Notes under the pieces: model-generated | Databases searched by the model: none | Told to the model about the DNA's origin: nothing | The model's input: only the letters and a program-made list of their open reading frames with translations | Position numbers and translations under genes: made by a program | Part shown: one piece after another, positions 24,415-34,907 of the stretch | Numbering within the stretch: position 1 is the first letter of the stretch | Layout of the letters: each line of letters begins with the position of its first letter | DNA from: Methylocaldum sp. 14B | Lineage (GTDB): Bacteria; Pseudomonadota; Gammaproteobacteria; Methylococcales; Methylococcaceae | Direction of reading: 5' to 3' | Length of the DNA: 57,124 bases | NCBI RefSeq assembly: GCF_002005105.1 | Contig: NZ_MSCV01000043.1 | Location: 1-57,124, forward strand

Positions 24415-25488
24415 TTACCTGCTCGCGCCATAATCCAGGATCGCTGACGGGATATCCGAAAGCGCGATGCTGCGTTCCACCGCTCCGAGTCTCACGGCCT
24501 CTTTCGGCATGCCGTACACAACACAGGTTTCTTCGTCCTGAGCCAAGGTTCGGCTCCCGGCCTCGCGCATCTCCTTCAGGCCGCGGGCGCCGTCGTCGCC
24601 CATGCCGGTCATGATCACCCCGAAAGCATTTTTTCCGGCGGTATTGGCCACGGAGCGGAACAACACGTCCACCGACGGGCGGTGCCGATTGACCAGCGGG
24701 CCGTCAATCACGTCCACGTAATAAAGAGCGCCACTACGTTTGAGCAGCATGTGGCGGCCGCCGGGTGCTATCAGTACCCGGCCGGGCAAGACCCGGTCGC
24801 CGTTGGCGGCTTCTTTGACTTCGACCGCGCTGAGCTTGTCCAGGCGGTTGGCAAAAGCGGTGGTGAATTTTTCCGGCATGTGCTGAACGACGACGATGCC
24901 GGGACAGACCCGAGGCAGAGCCGTGAGCACCGCTTCCAGAGCCTGCGTGCCGCCGGTGGAGGCGCCCAGGGCGACCACTTTGTCGGTTGTCTGCGTGAGA
25001 GGGCGATGAGAATAGGACAGCACGGCATCGGCTGTATGCTTGGGTTCGGCCTTGTGCGGCAGGCCCGCGAGCGTCAGCCGCTTGAGATCGGCCAGGGCCG
25101 CGGACTTGACGGCGTGGATCAGTTCTGCGGCGATGCTTTGCAGATGTTGCTTGATTCCCAGCTTGGCTTTGGCGACGACACCCACCGCGCCAGCGGACAA
25201 GGCTTGCAAGGAGGTTTCTGCGCCTTTCTCCGTGAGCGAGGAACAAATCACGACCGGGGTCGGGTGTTCCATCATGAGCTTCTTCAAAAAGGTGATTCCG
25301 TCCATGCGGGGCATTTCCACATCCAGGACGATGACGTCCGGCCACCGCCGTTTCATTCGCTCCATGGCGAAGAGGGGATCGGAAGCCGCGCCGATGACTT
25401 CCAGGGCGGGATCCTGGCTCAAGATATCACTGATGACCTGGCGCACTACGGCCGAGTCGTCCACGAGCATGACGCCTATTTTTTTCAT
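24415..25488 (-). CDS. cheB: Chemotaxis response regulator protein-glutamate methylesterase CheB
   Basis: A 357-residue CheB: receiver domain with phosphoacceptor in [13 protein letters not shown], linker, and methylesterase domain with the catalytic serine in [12 protein letters not shown], histidine in VVQHMPEKF and aspartate in [10 protein letters not shown]. It removes methyl groups from chemoreceptors and deamidates them, resetting the receptor array. Its start overlaps the cheD stop by four bases. Last gene of the chemotaxis operon. Confidence 0.95.
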   Translation of the reverse strand: MKKIGVMLVDDSAVVRQVISDILSQDPALEVIGAASDPLFAMERMKRRWPDVIVLDVEMPRMDGITFLKKLMMEHPTPVVICSSLTEKGAETSLQALSAGAVGVVAKAKLGIKQHLQSIAAELIHAVKSAALADLKRLTLAGLPHKAEPKHTADAVLSYSHRPLTQTTDKVVALGASTGGTQALEAVLTALPRVCPGIVVVQHMPEKFTTAFANRLDKLSAVEVKEAANGDRVLPGRVLIAPGGRHMLLKRSGALYYVDVIDGPLVNRHRPSVDVLFRSVANTAGKNAFGVIMTGMGDDGARGLKEMREAGSRTLAQDEETCVVYGMPKEAVRLGAVERSIALSDIPSAILDYGASR

Positions 25489-26021
25489 TTAGATTCGTTC
25501 TTTCTTCTCGTCGTGGAAAATTCGATGAGCTCCTGGCGATGTTCGAGGCGGGTCTCGCCGCTCCAAAGTTCGAATGCCAGCTTCCTATACCCAACGCCAC
25601 CCAAGTGTGCCTCGTCGATCCGGGAACCGAGGCGATTTGCCAGGTTTCTTGCGGCTTCCACGTTGCGTGCGCTCACGTTCAGGACGGCGGGTACGGAACG
25701 GTTCGAAAACATGTTTCCGCCGCCGAACAATCGAGCACGGTATTCGGACGACGGCGCTCCGGCGCGCAAGATTTCCCGGCGAAAGAGTTCCATAGCCTCG
25801 TCGGCATAGCGTCCGTCCGGTTCCGACGCCCGCCCGTGGCCGCGGGCCGGCAACATGTAATGGCACATGCCGCCGAGGCAGAGGCGCGGATGCCATAGAA
25901 TCACGGCCACGCAGGAACCGAGCAGGGTAACCAGGCGCACTGCTCCTTGCCCGAAGTAGAAGTCGCCCGGACGCAAATGGATTTCCTGAAATCCGGGGGG
26001 CGAAACGGCGATGCATCTCAT
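25485..26021 (-). CDS. cheD: Chemoreceptor glutamine deamidase CheD
   Basis: A 178-residue CheD with the catalytic cysteine in [15 protein letters not shown] and histidine in [12 protein letters not shown]. It deamidates receptor glutamines and can interact with CheC/CheY systems; no cheC is seen here. The gene overlaps cheR upstream and cheB downstream by four bases each, so the three receptor-modifying enzymes are co-translated. Confidence 0.92.
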   Translation of the reverse strand: MRCIAVSPPGFQEIHLRPGDFYFGQGAVRLVTLLGSCVAVILWHPRLCLGGMCHYMLPARGHGRASEPDGRYADEAMELFRREILRAGAPSSEYRARLFGGGNMFSNRSVPAVLNVSARNVEAARNLANRLGSRIDEAHLGGVGYRKLAFELWSGETRLEHRQELIEFSTTRRKNESK

Positions 26022-26824
26022 GGTTTGCGGTAAATGGTGGGGGCGACGGGTTTCAGAGTTTCATCGACACCGTTCAGGGTTTCCGCATGGCCGACGATAA
26101 AATGGCCGCCGGGTTTCAACGTCTGGATCAGACGGGCCACTATCCGTCGTTTTGCCGCCAGGTCGAAATAGATCATGACATTGCGCAGAAAGATGGCGTC
26201 AAACTCGCCGATCTTGGGGAGCGGTCCGTTCAGATTGATCTGAATGAATCGCATGCGGCTCTTCAGCGGGGTGTCGATGAGAAAAGTGCCTTTCTGAGAG
26301 CCGACTCCCTTGAGGCAATAGCGGGTCAAATGATCCTTGGGGATGTGTCTGGCCCGCTCCATGGAATAATGGCCGAGCCGGGCTTTTTCGAGGACGCGCC
26401 GACTGATGTCGGAGCCCAATACTTCCCAGGAACCGCTACCCAATCGATCGGCCAGCACCATGGCGATGCTGTAAGGCTCTTCGCCGCTGGAACAGGCCGC
26501 ACTCCAGACCCGGAAGGTTTGAGCCCGGCGGTGGGAGCCGAGGATGTGGTTCTGCAAAAAATCGAAATGCCCCGGTTCGCGAAAGAAATAGGTCTCATTG
26601 GTGGTCAGTAGGTCGAGCGCGTGCTGAAGCTCCTCCGCCTCCCGTCGGTCGGTCAAGAGGCGAAAATAGTCCCCGTAACTGGTCAATCCGTGCTGGGCGA
26701 GACGCCGGGCTAATCGTCCGCATACTAGGGCTTTTTTCGCCGGCGACAGATGGATGCCGGCGATGTCGTAGAGGAGCTTTTGGTATTGGCGGAATTCATG
26801 ATCGCTGAGGGTCAAAGCGTCCAT
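26018..26824 (-). CDS. cheR: Chemotaxis protein methyltransferase CheR
   Basis: A 268-residue CheR: N-terminal helical domain (LSPAKKALVCGRLARRL), then the SAM-binding motif VWSAACSSGEEPYSIAM and IFLRNVMIYFD near the C-terminal part. It methylates glutamates of the receptors encoded in the same operon, using S-adenosylmethionine. The end overlaps the cheD start (ATGA). A gap of about 100 bases without a gene separates it from cheW. Confidence 0.95.
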   Translation of the reverse strand: MDALTLSDHEFRQYQKLLYDIAGIHLSPAKKALVCGRLARRLAQHGLTSYGDYFRLLTDRREAEELQHALDLLTTNETYFFREPGHFDFLQNHILGSHRRAQTFRVWSAACSSGEEPYSIAMVLADRLGSGSWEVLGSDISRRVLEKARLGHYSMERARHIPKDHLTRYCLKGVGSQKGTFLIDTPLKSRMRFIQINLNGPLPKIGEFDAIFLRNVMIYFDLAAKRRIVARLIQTLKPGGHFIVGHAETLNGVDETLKPVAPTIYRKP

Positions 26825-26930
26825 GGTTCAAGAACGGTCGTTTTTCGGATAGACGATTTTGGTTTTGCGGCTCGCTCCTGCCGCCGGGAAGTTCGATGGC
26901 CGATCCGGACCGACTGGGCCGTCTTGCCGC

Positions 26931-27473
26931 CTATTCCCCGTTTCCATGGTCTCCTTGTCCCATCTCGGCGAGCAGAGCCATCTCGTCCACGGACAGCACC
27001 TTGGCGAGATCCAGCAAGATGACGAAGCGGCCGTCGAGTTTGCCCATACCGGCGATGAAATCGGTGCGGATCTTGGCGCCGAAGGCCGGCGCCGGCTCGA
27101 TTTCGGCCGGCGGAAGCTCAACGACCTCGTTCACGGCATCGACGGTCACCCCGATGTCGTGGCGTTCTTCCTCGTGTTGCACCTCCACGATGACGATACA
27201 GCTTCGCCGGGTCACCTCGGCTAGGCCGCGGCCGAAGCGCGCATGGAGATCGATGACCGGCACCACCGCGCCGCGCAGATTGATGACGCCGCGGATAAAG
27301 GTCGGGGTCATGGGTACCGGCGTGACGTGGCCGTACTCGAGGATTTCCTTGACGTGAAGAATATCTAGGGCGAACAGCTCTCCGCCCAGTTGAAAAGTCA
27401 GGTATTGCTGTGCGCTGTCCGATTCGTGGTCGATCTGCGGCGACGACTTTTGGTGCGCAATGATATTCGCCAT
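26931..27473 (-). CDS. cheW: Chemotaxis coupling protein CheW
   Basis: A 180-residue CheW-domain protein: QYLTFQLGGELFALDILHVK, then TPTFIRGVINLRGAVVPVID and IGVTVDAVNEVVEL. It links receptors to CheA. It has short extra N- and C-terminal tails. It lies 29 bases after the MCP gene in the same direction. Confidence 0.94.
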   Translation of the reverse strand: MANIIAHQKSSPQIDHESDSAQQYLTFQLGGELFALDILHVKEILEYGHVTPVPMTPTFIRGVINLRGAVVPVIDLHARFGRGLAEVTRRSCIVIVEVQHEEERHDIGVTVDAVNEVVELPPAEIEPAPAFGAKIRTDFIAGMGKLDGRFVILLDLAKVLSVDEMALLAEMGQGDHGNGE

Positions 27474-27502
27474 AGCGGCTCCTCGTTATTCGGATGCTTG
27501 TC

Positions 27503-29134
27503 TCAAAATTTTTCGAATTCGTGCTGGCTCATGGCGTAGGTTTCCAAGAGACGTGGCGCTTGGGCGGGTTTGGGTTGACGAACGGAGGGCTTGGCCGGCG
27601 CGTCCCGGTTCTCGCCTTGTGCCAGCCTGAAGAATTCCATGAGCTGTTGCAATTGCTCGGCTTGGCTGCTCATTTCCTCGGCGGTGGCGGCAAGCTCTTC
27701 CGAGGACGAGGCGTTCTGCTGCGTGATCTGGTTGAGCTGCATCATCGCCGTGGCGATCTGGTTCACGCCGGCGGATTGTTCGTTGGAAGCCGCGGTGATC
27801 TCCTGCACCAGATCGGAGGTCTTGGCGATGGAGGGCACGATATCATCCAAGAGCTTGCCGGCTTTCTCTGCCAGTTTCACGCTGCTGTCGGCCAATTCCC
27901 CGATCTCCTGGGCGGCGACTTGGGAGCGTTCGGCCAATTTCCGCACTTCCGCCGCCACCACGGCGAAGCCCTTGCCGTGATCGCCGGCGCGGGCGGCTTC
28001 GATAGCGGCGTTCAGGGCTAGGAGATTGGTTTGGTAGGCGATGTCGTCGATGATGCCGATCCTCTGGGCGATCTGGCGCATCGCTTCGACCGTGGACTGA
28101 ACCGCCTCGCCGCCTTCCTTGGCCTCGGTGGAGGCTTTGCCGGCCATGCCGTCGGTGACCCGAGCGTTCTCGGCGTTCTGGTTGATGGAGGCGGACATCT
28201 CTTCGACGGCGGCGCTGGTTTCCTCGACGCTGGCCGCTTGTTCGCTGGAGGCTTGGGACAGGCTCTGGGCGGTTGCCGAGACTTCTTCCGAGGCGCTCGA
28301 CAACTGGCCTGCCGCGCCGCGCACATCGGTGATGATGGCCGAGAGCTTATCCACCATGAACTTCATGGCGGCAACCACGCTGGTGGTATCGCCGTGCCGG
28401 GTCTCGACGGTGGCGGTAAGATCACCACCCGCCACCCGGCGCGCCACCTCCGCGACATAGCCGGGCTCGCCGCCAAGTTGCTTGGCGAGGTTGTTGACGA
28501 GCCACAAGCCGACCAGGGAGCCGATGAGAATGCTCGCGACGATCGTACCGATGGCAAAACTGAAGACGACGCGATAGCTTTCTTGCGCTTTGTCGAACTC
28601 CTGTTCGGCGACGGTCAATTGCAGATTGGACAGATCGGCGATCTTATCGGTGACCGGATCGATCACAGCGTAGAGCGGGCCATCGAATTCGCCGAGTTGT
28701 CCCACGATATTTCCGGTCTTGGCATCCAGTACCTCGAGCAGACGATCGATCTTTCGGTCGGACTCGCTAAACATCGACTTGACCGCGCTGACCAGTCTGC
28801 TCTCCTCTTCGGTCATGCGGGTAGCGGCGTAGGCGTTCCATTCCGTCCGGATGCGTTCGTTGGCACTGCGTATCCGCTGCCGGGCGTCTTCTGCGGTAAT
28901 CAATCCGGCATTGGCCTTGTTGACCGCATCTATGATGTGGACGGCATAAGCGTCGGAAATCCTCTTCAGCTTTCTGAGAGGCACGACGCGGTCGTTATAG
29001 ACGGTATGGAGCCCGGCGTTGCTTTGCTTCATGCCGGACAAACCGTTCCAGCCGATCATGATCTGAAAGGCGCAGAGCAGGAAAACCAGTCCGAGTAACC
29101 GGGTTCTGACGGTGAATCGATGGAATGCAGTCAT
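27503..29134 (-). CDS. Methyl-accepting chemotaxis protein (4HB-type sensor)
   Basis: A 543-residue transmembrane receptor: TM1 ([17 protein letters not shown]), a periplasmic four-helix-bundle sensor (about 30-190), TM2 ([20 protein letters not shown]), a HAMP domain, and a signalling hairpin tip with [20 protein letters not shown]. Methylation helices flank the tip. No C-terminal pentapeptide tether for CheR is evident. The ligand is unknown. It is probably the main input of this chemotaxis system. Confidence 0.93.
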   Translation of the reverse strand: MTAFHRFTVRTRLLGLVFLLCAFQIMIGWNGLSGMKQSNAGLHTVYNDRVVPLRKLKRISDAYAVHIIDAVNKANAGLITAEDARQRIRSANERIRTEWNAYAATRMTEEESRLVSAVKSMFSESDRKIDRLLEVLDAKTGNIVGQLGEFDGPLYAVIDPVTDKIADLSNLQLTVAEQEFDKAQESYRVVFSFAIGTIVASILIGSLVGLWLVNNLAKQLGGEPGYVAEVARRVAGGDLTATVETRHGDTTSVVAAMKFMVDKLSAIITDVRGAAGQLSSASEEVSATAQSLSQASSEQAASVEETSAAVEEMSASINQNAENARVTDGMAGKASTEAKEGGEAVQSTVEAMRQIAQRIGIIDDIAYQTNLLALNAAIEAARAGDHGKGFAVVAAEVRKLAERSQVAAQEIGELADSSVKLAEKAGKLLDDIVPSIAKTSDLVQEITAASNEQSAGVNQIATAMMQLNQITQQNASSSEELAATAEEMSSQAEQLQQLMEFFRLAQGENRDAPAKPSVRQPKPAQAPRLLETYAMSQHEFEKF

Positions 29135-29241
29135 TTTTGTTCTTCCTTTTTGTCGTGTGGGAAGTGATCGTTGTGTGTTTGCGTATTGCCTTCTCGTGCT
29201 TCTGAGCTGTCGTTTGCCGTTGGCTAGAGAAGGGTTCGCTT

Positions 29242-31404
29242 TCAGGCTGCTTTTTGAGCTTCCAGACCGGCGGCATACTGGATCAGCGAAAGCACATCCA
29301 GAATCAGCGCCACTTCGCCGGAGCCCAGGATGGTGAAGCCGCTGACGCCGCGCACCTTGCCGAATAGCTTGCCGAGCGGCTTGATCACGGTCTGGAACTC
29401 GCCCATTAGTTCGTCTACCAAAAGCCCCGCCTTTTGCCCGCCGAAGTGCGTCACGACGATGTTCTGACGGCGGGAGGTTTGGCCGTGTATCTTGAAGTGT
29501 TCGCGCAGGTTGAGGATGGGCAATACCTCACCCCTAAGATTCACATAGCAGCCGTGGCGCTGTTCCCGTTCATCAAGCTCTACGCATTCCGATACCACTT
29601 CCAGGGGAATCACATAGGAGCAGCCGGCGACGCTCACCAGGAAGCCGTCGATAATCGCCAGGGTCAAAGGCAGGCGAATGCGTACGGTCGAGCCTTGGCC
29701 CTGACGACTGTTGATTTCCACCATGCCGCGGAGCGCTTCGATATTGCGCCGCACGACGTCCATGCCGACGCCGCGTCCGGACAGGTTGCTGATCGTGTCG
29801 GCGGTGGAAAAACCGGGCTCGAAGATCAAGTTGTAAATCTCTTGCTCGCTCAGGTTTTGGCCGGCGTTCACCAGTCCCCGCTCTATTGCCTTGCTCAATA
29901 TTTTGTCGCGATTCAATCCTCCGCCGTCATCGGTCACTTCGATGACGATGCTGCTGGATTCGTGATAGGCGTTGAGCCGAACCGTGCCCTTTGCCGGCTT
30001 GCCGGCAGCGACACGCCTATCGGTAGACTCGATTCCATGGTCGATCGCATTGCGCACCAGATGCGTCAGGGGATCGCCGATCTTTTCCACCACGGTTTTG
30101 TCCAGTTCGGTTTCAGCGCCGCTGATCTGGAGTTCGATGTCTTTGCCGAGTTCTTTGGAAACATCCCGGACAATGCGATTGAAGCGGTTGAAGGTTTCGC
30201 CAATCTGCACCATGCGCAACTGAAGGGCGCCGCCGCGGACTTCCTCGACCAGGCGCAGAATGGTGGAAAGCGCTTCTTGCAGTTCGCTGTCGTTCGTTCT
30301 CTGCGCCAGCAGGGATGCCGTCGCGCCGGCAATGACCAATTCGCCCACCTGATTGATGAGTTGGTCCAGCTTTCCGGAATCGACACGGATGAATCGGGAT
30401 TCGCCGATTTTTGCGTCGCGGATTTTCTTTTGTTTTTCAAGAGCCGCTTCGACGACCGGTTGTTGCAGCATGCCTTCCTGCACCAGTATTTCGCCCATGG
30501 GCGGATGTCTTTGGGTTCTGGCGTCAATCTCGTTTTGCAGGGCCAGCGCCTCTTCGATTTCCCGAGGGGTGACGGCATCGGCTTCGATCAGGATCTCGCC
30601 CACCTTGTCCGCTTCTGCTTTGAGAGCTTCGATGCGTTCAATGGCGACTTCGGCGAAAGCGGGCGGCGGGGTGATGCGGATATGGCAATCCTCCCGTACG
30701 AACTCGAAGACGTTTTCGATGGTTTGTTTGTCCGCAGCGCTTCTGAAGTCGATTTCGAAACCGAGGTAACAGCTCTCCGGATCCATGAGCTCGGCGGGCG
30801 GAAGCCGTTCCGTTTTGGTTGCGAGATGAACGATTTCCCCGAGATTGCAGAGGTAGCGTATAAACGATGCCGGGTCGAAGCCGTTGCGCAGGACGTTTTC
30901 GCCGAAATCCACGACGATGCGCCAGCAGTCGCCGGACACGGCAGCTTCGCCGCAAACCTCTACCGGTGGGGGCGCTTTGGCCGGTAGGTGACCGGCATCG
31001 CTGCTAGCATCGGATGTCTCAAGATAGGCGCGTAATCGATGGAGCAGCCCGACGCCGTTGGACGTTGGGTCGACGTCTGATTCGGAGCCCGCCGCTGCAG
31101 CGTCGATGAGCACCGAGATTTCGTCGCACGATTGAAGTAAGAGGTTGGTCAAATCCGGCTGAGTCAGGATTTCGCCGGCGCGCATCCGATCCAGCACGTT
31201 TTCCACGACATGGGTGAAGGAGACGATGCCGTCAAGACCGAACAAGCCTGCCGAACCTTTGATGGTATGGGCAGCGCGAAAAATCGCGTTCAGGATATCC
31301 GGATCGTCCGGCGTCTGTTCCAGCCCCAGGAGCCCTTCTTCCATTTCTTGGAGTAGGGCGCGACCTTCTTCGATGAAGACCGGTAGTGCTTGATCCAGGT
31401 TCAT
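29242..31404 (-). CDS. cheA: Chemotaxis histidine kinase CheA
   Basis: A 720-residue CheA: Hpt domain with the phosphorylatable H46 ([18 protein letters not shown]), a middle region of about 250 residues, dimerisation helices ([20 protein letters not shown]), the ATP-binding domain ([34 protein letters not shown]), and a C-terminal CheW-like domain ([17 protein letters not shown] is approximate; the block starts near residue 590). It phosphorylates CheY and CheB. Its start overlaps the STAS gene stop by four bases, so the two are co-translated. Confidence 0.95.
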   Translation of the reverse strand: MNLDQALPVFIEEGRALLQEMEEGLLGLEQTPDDPDILNAIFRAAHTIKGSAGLFGLDGIVSFTHVVENVLDRMRAGEILTQPDLTNLLLQSCDEISVLIDAAAAGSESDVDPTSNGVGLLHRLRAYLETSDASSDAGHLPAKAPPPVEVCGEAAVSGDCWRIVVDFGENVLRNGFDPASFIRYLCNLGEIVHLATKTERLPPAELMDPESCYLGFEIDFRSAADKQTIENVFEFVREDCHIRITPPPAFAEVAIERIEALKAEADKVGEILIEADAVTPREIEEALALQNEIDARTQRHPPMGEILVQEGMLQQPVVEAALEKQKKIRDAKIGESRFIRVDSGKLDQLINQVGELVIAGATASLLAQRTNDSELQEALSTILRLVEEVRGGALQLRMVQIGETFNRFNRIVRDVSKELGKDIELQISGAETELDKTVVEKIGDPLTHLVRNAIDHGIESTDRRVAAGKPAKGTVRLNAYHESSSIVIEVTDDGGGLNRDKILSKAIERGLVNAGQNLSEQEIYNLIFEPGFSTADTISNLSGRGVGMDVVRRNIEALRGMVEINSRQGQGSTVRIRLPLTLAIIDGFLVSVAGCSYVIPLEVVSECVELDEREQRHGCYVNLRGEVLPILNLREHFKIHGQTSRRQNIVVTHFGGQKAGLLVDELMGEFQTVIKPLGKLFGKVRGVSGFTILGSGEVALILDVLSLIQYAAGLEAQKAA

Positions 31405-31736
31405 GACGACCGTCCTCCCGCACCGTGCGCGGCGGTGATGACCAGCGGATCGCCGAAGAACCCCGCCAGGTTATACAGCTCGATCAATTCCAGAACAGCC
31501 GGGCTGTGCGAGGTCAGGCGAAGATTGCCGCCGGTACGATCGGTTTCCCTCTTGGCCAGCATGAGAAGTTGAAATCCCGCTGTGTCGATTTCGCTGATGC
31601 CGGATAAGTCGATTTCCAGTTCGTTTCCGGATTGCAGCATCGTCAGGAGTGGCTGTTTGATCTCCGCGGCATGATAGATGGTCAGTTCGCCGGAGAGACG
31701 CAATGCGCCGCCGTCTTCTGTGAATTCGATGGCCAT
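31401..31736 (-). CDS. STAS-domain protein in the chemotaxis operon
   Basis: A 111-residue stand-alone STAS domain: RLSGELTIYHAAEIKQPLL, then ELEIDLSGISEIDTAGFQLL, which carries the serine/threonine region (the usual SS is DTAG here, with Thr at the phosphorylation position). STAS proteins act as anti-anti-sigma-type switches. Placement between cheY and cheA is known in other proteobacterial chemotaxis operons, where its role is not settled. Overlaps cheA by four bases. Confidence 0.85.
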   Translation of the reverse strand: MAIEFTEDGGALRLSGELTIYHAAEIKQPLLTMLQSGNELEIDLSGISEIDTAGFQLLMLAKRETDRTGGNLRLTSHSPAVLELIELYNLAGFFGDPLVITAAHGAGGRSS

Positions 31737-31749
31737 GGCTAACGCTCTC

Positions 31750-32118
31750 TTAGGGTGCGATCAATTTCGATACGGCATCCAGCATTTGGGCAGGCTGGAA
31801 TGGCTTGACGACCCAAGCCTTGGCGCCGGCCGCCTTGCCTTCGGCCATCTTGCTTTCTTGAGACTCGGTGGTGAGCATGATCACCGGAGTGAACTTGTAA
31901 GCTGGGAGCTGTTTCGCTTCTCTGACGAAGCTTATTCCGTCCATATTGGGCATGTTGACATCGCTGATGATCAGGTGGATTCGTTGCCCGTTCAGCTTGG
32001 TCAGGGCGTCTTGGCCGTCGCGGGCTTCGACGACGTCATAGCCCGCTCCTTTCAGGGCGATGCTCACGACCTGGCGAAGCGAAGCCGAATCGTCGACGAT
32101 GAGAATGGTTTTGGCCAC
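31750..32118 (-). CDS. cheY: Chemotaxis response regulator CheY
   Basis: A 122-residue single receiver domain: ILIVDDSASLRQVV, phosphoacceptor D53 in LIISDVNMPNMDG, the switch threonine in PVIMLTTESQ, and the lysine in AWVVKPFQP. CheA phosphorylates it; the output is normally the flagellar motor or type IV pili. No motility genes lie in this window, so the target is unknown. Confidence 0.93.
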   Translation of the reverse strand: MAKTILIVDDSASLRQVVSIALKGAGYDVVEARDGQDALTKLNGQRIHLIISDVNMPNMDGISFVREAKQLPAYKFTPVIMLTTESQESKMAEGKAAGAKAWVVKPFQPAQMLDAVSKLIAP

Positions 32119-32136
32119 GGAGCTACTCCTTATGGA

Positions 32137-33015
32137 TTAAAAGAAGGTAATGTTTGCGGATCGATCGGAACTGACAGGCTGTACGCCGGGGTGGTGCCGG
32201 CGTTGCTCTTCGGTGGTATAGGTTTGCGCCAATTCCTTGAGCCAAAGCTTGGCATCGATCGTTTCTTTTCCGGATGCTTCGGAAATACATGCATGGAGCT
32301 TTTCCAAATCGTCGCGCACGTGCCCCAGAATTTGGCTAACCCGGTCTTGGAATTGCAGCGAAACCAGAATGTCCGATAGCTCGTTCTTGATCTCTACGCT
32401 TTTTCCTTGAAGGATCTCGGCGGATTGGCACAAAGCGCCGCCCGCCTTGCTGAATTGGTCGAGAACACGGTTGATCGCGGTCTCGGAATCGGTCAGCAAT
32501 TTCACGTCTTGATTGGCAGTTTTTTCGGAAAGCTCCAATGCCGAGGTGATGGCCTCGTTGACGACATTCACCCGTTCGCTGATCCGTTTTCCGGTTTCTC
32601 CGGAAAACGTCGACAATTTCCGTACTTCATCCGCGACGACCGCAAATCCTCTTCCGGCCTCCCCCGCGCGTGCGGCTTCGATGGCCGCGTTAAGGGCCAG
32701 CAAGTTGGTCTGCCCGGCGACATTGGCGACTTCCGCTGCCATCTGTTTCAACTCTTCCGTGAAGTGGGACAGTTGCAGGATTTCCTGCATCGCCATCCGC
32801 CTCATGTCGAGAGCGGTCTTTAAAGAGGCGAGAACTGAGTTCAATTCGTTTTGGCTCTGCGTTAGAAGCGAAACCATGCCGCTGTCGCCCGCTTGTCCAC
32901 CGATATCCAAGGCCGCTTCTTGCGAAGCGATCACCGTGGTTTGTAGGTCGTGCGCAATATCGGCAAAGCGGTCGCTGAGTATGACTATGGCCTCTTCCAT
33001 CTGCGACCGCCCCAT
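32137..33015 (-). CDS. Soluble MCP-like signalling protein
   Basis: A 292-residue protein with the conserved MCP tip ([20 protein letters not shown] and [13 protein letters not shown]) but no membrane span and no recognisable sensor. It should be cytoplasmic. The C-terminal 100 residues contain [19 protein letters not shown], a pattern seen in proteins related to chemotaxis-linked type IV pili or flagellar regulators. The start at 33015 gives the full domain; the ATG at 33000 is possible. First gene of the chemotaxis operon as far as seen. Confidence 0.8.
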   Translation of the reverse strand: MGRSQMEEAIVILSDRFADIAHDLQTTVIASQEAALDIGGQAGDSGMVSLLTQSQNELNSVLASLKTALDMRRMAMQEILQLSHFTEELKQMAAEVANVAGQTNLLALNAAIEAARAGEAGRGFAVVADEVRKLSTFSGETGKRISERVNVVNEAITSALELSEKTANQDVKLLTDSETAINRVLDQFSKAGGALCQSAEILQGKSVEIKNELSDILVSLQFQDRVSQILGHVRDDLEKLHACISEASGKETIDAKLWLKELAQTYTTEEQRRHHPGVQPVSSDRSANITFF

Positions 33016-33649
33016 CTCGATACATGCCGGCTCTTGTCACGTCCTAGAACCGTTTTCATTAGTCAAAATAAAGCTCGCACCCTCGGTAACTGCATAGCGG
33101 TTAAAGAGGGCGTTATTTGGGTAAGGTTGTTATTTCAGTGCTGGGGATAAGAGGATTCGCGGCAAACTGCCACTATGTATCCCTAAAGGTCGACACTATC
33201 GGCACTCCTTATCGAGTCGGATATGTGGCCATGCGTGCATATGACACGATTGTCTATGACGCTGAGCACAGCCGTTTGTGTCGGCGGGAAGAGTCCAAGA
33301 TGGCCCGTGCTGGGGCTGCTGTTCGAAAATTTTCCCGGTACATCGACTTGCGGCCGCAGCCTTGATTTCCGTGACGATTCCGGGGCTATATTCAAACTAA
33401 TCAGACCAGGCGGTCGTAGCCATTAGCAATTGAAACTTTCCCGAGCATTTTTCCAGCGAATGTAAGTCTGGTACGGATATCACAGAATGAAAGTAAGAAA
33501 ATTCTGATTTTTTTGTAGGAAAAACGGAATTAGATGTAGGGGTGTCGGATGCTTGCCGTCTCGAAGGTATGGTTCGCCAAAGCGTGCAGGCTAAGGGAGG
33601 GAGAGAGGGGGTGAGTCCGTCAAGGTGGTGTAAATTCCGAGGGTGAACT
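33016..33649. other. Gene-free stretch upstream of the chemotaxis operon
   Basis: No convincing gene, RNA or repeat family is seen in about 630 bases. The base composition is less G+C-rich than the neighbours around 33440-33540. The promoter of the chemotaxis operon should lie at the left end of this stretch, but no clear sigma-70 or sigma-28 elements were recognised. Confidence 0.5.
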
Positions 33650-34009
33650 CCGGTTCACTCTCACAACTGGATTGCAGCGTGCGTCCATCCAAAATCGCAG
33701 CCTTCGGCTGCGGTTTTCGCCCCTGAGCCAGGCGCAAACCTTCGCGGAGATCGTGCACGATCGCGTCGAAGCAGCCCGCCGCGAGCCAACGCCGGGTCTG
33801 CCGATAGACGGCTCCCCACGGCGGCAAGTCATGCGGCAACATCATCCGCAGGGCTCACCGGTCCGCACCAACCAACGCAAGCAATTGACGATTTCGCGCA
33901 GATCGTGCTGGCGTTGGGGCGCGGCCGCCTTCATCAAGGTTAAATAAGGGACCGCGAACGTCCATTCGTCGTCTGAAACATCGCTGGGGTAAGGTTTTCG
34001 AGTAAGCAT
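33650..34009 (-). pseudogene. IS5-family transposase remnant
   Basis: From the ATG at 34009 the minus strand reads LTRKPYPSDVSDDEWTF, then LREIVNCLRWLVRTGEP, the DUF4096 N terminus of IS5-family transposases. Near 33850 a base is missing (the codons for WRM are shifted), and the next frame continues MLPHDLPPWGAVYRQTRRW, then ILDGRTLQSS before homology stops near 33655. The DDE catalytic part is absent. It is both frameshifted and truncated, so it is dead. Confidence 0.85.
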
Positions 34010-34140
34010 CCCTGCAGTACCTTGCCCACAGCAAAAAGTTCATAACACGCTCTGGAGTGTCAGACAGGAAACTGACACATTATTCGACAATAAGCACGCA
34101 AATCAGGAAAGCCGCGGGCTGTAACGTTTCTTTCACAATC

Positions 34141-34175
34141 TTATCCACGGACTTTTCCACCCGAACTGTGGATAA
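34141..34175. other. Pair of inverted DnaA-box-like 9-mers
   Basis: TTATCCACG at 34141-34149 and TGTGGATAA at 34167-34175 (exact reverse complement of TTATCCACA). They face each other 17 bases apart in the gap between the IS5 remnant and abiEii. This may be chance or part of an old plasmid/ICE replication site; no initiator gene is nearby. Confidence 0.3.
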
Positions 34176-34217
34176 ACGGATGCATTCCGAGGCTCTTGCC
34201 TTCCTCACTTTTTTATG

Positions 34218-34907
34218 TCAAATGGTTGTGCGAAGTCTGGGCGAATGGACGTGAGAATAACTGGGGTAGGCTGATTCCAGCACGGTCGATGCGTCTTCGT
34301 AGATTCGGTCCTGGTTACCCGCCTCGTGATACCGACGGAGTAGTGTGAGCAGATCGATGGCGTCCTTGGGATCTTCTCGGCCACGGTCAACCCAAGCAAA
34401 GAGTTTGAGGATGACAATCCCAGCGATGGAAGCTACCGATACGATAAGTCTAGGTTCAACTTCAACTGGCACCGCGGATACCAAGGCATCTCGGTAGCCG
34501 GCGACGTTCATTAGGATACTCATGTCCGGCGGCCAAGCGATGGTATTTTTTTCGACTTCGAGCCCACCAAACGGGATTAAATCCACGACGAATTTACGCC
34601 TACAGCCTGCTGGTTGGTAAAGCAGCCGCTGCATTACCCGCTCCATTTCTTGAAAACCGGAGCCGGTGACAAGATATCTCTTGATTGCCTTAAACTGGTC
34701 CCAGTTTTCAACCGCAAAAGCAAAATCGATATCGCGGGTAGCACGTTCAGCCTGCAGCCCGAATACGTGCTCAAGCAAGATGATTCTGGCGGTTGCTCCT
34801 ACCAGGAAGGCTTCCAGACCCAGAGCAACTGATGCATTCTGAATTTCTCTCAGGACCGCGAGGGTAATGGGGTCGATCGGGCGCTCAGCCCTGGGTGCCA
34901 GAACCAT
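34218..34907 (-). CDS. abiEii: AbiEii-type nucleotidyltransferase toxin
   Basis: A 229-residue nucleotidyltransferase: AFLVGATARIILLEHVFG, then the metal-binding pair in ATRDIDFAFAV, and a C-terminal helical part (VILKLFAWVDRGREDPKDA) that is also typical of AbiEii. Toxins of this family transfer nucleotides to tRNA or other targets and stop growth; the system causes abortive phage infection and is a type IV toxin-antitoxin system. The start overlaps the abiEi end by 23 bases, so the two are translated together. It is shorter than many AbiEii proteins (about 300). Confidence 0.82.
   Translation of the reverse strand: MVLAPRAERPIDPITLAVLREIQNASVALGLEAFLVGATARIILLEHVFGLQAERATRDIDFAFAVENWDQFKAIKRYLVTGSGFQEMERVMQRLLYQPAGCRRKFVVDLIPFGGLEVEKNTIAWPPDMSILMNVAGYRDALVSAVPVEVEPRLIVSVASIAGIVILKLFAWVDRGREDPKDAIDLLTLLRRYHEAGNQDRIYEDASTVLESAYPSYSHVHSPRLRTTI

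Noticed and set aside
24682-25809. 375-codon plus-strand frame opposite cheB and cheD
   Set aside because: Antisense shadow; the minus strand has complete CheB and CheD with catalytic residues.
29434-30987. 517-codon plus-strand frame opposite cheA
   Set aside because: It mirrors the CheA frame on the other strand and shows no domain; CheA has all expected motifs.
34141-34175. A replication origin
   Set aside because: Only two boxes, no initiator gene or iterons; recorded as a weak feature.
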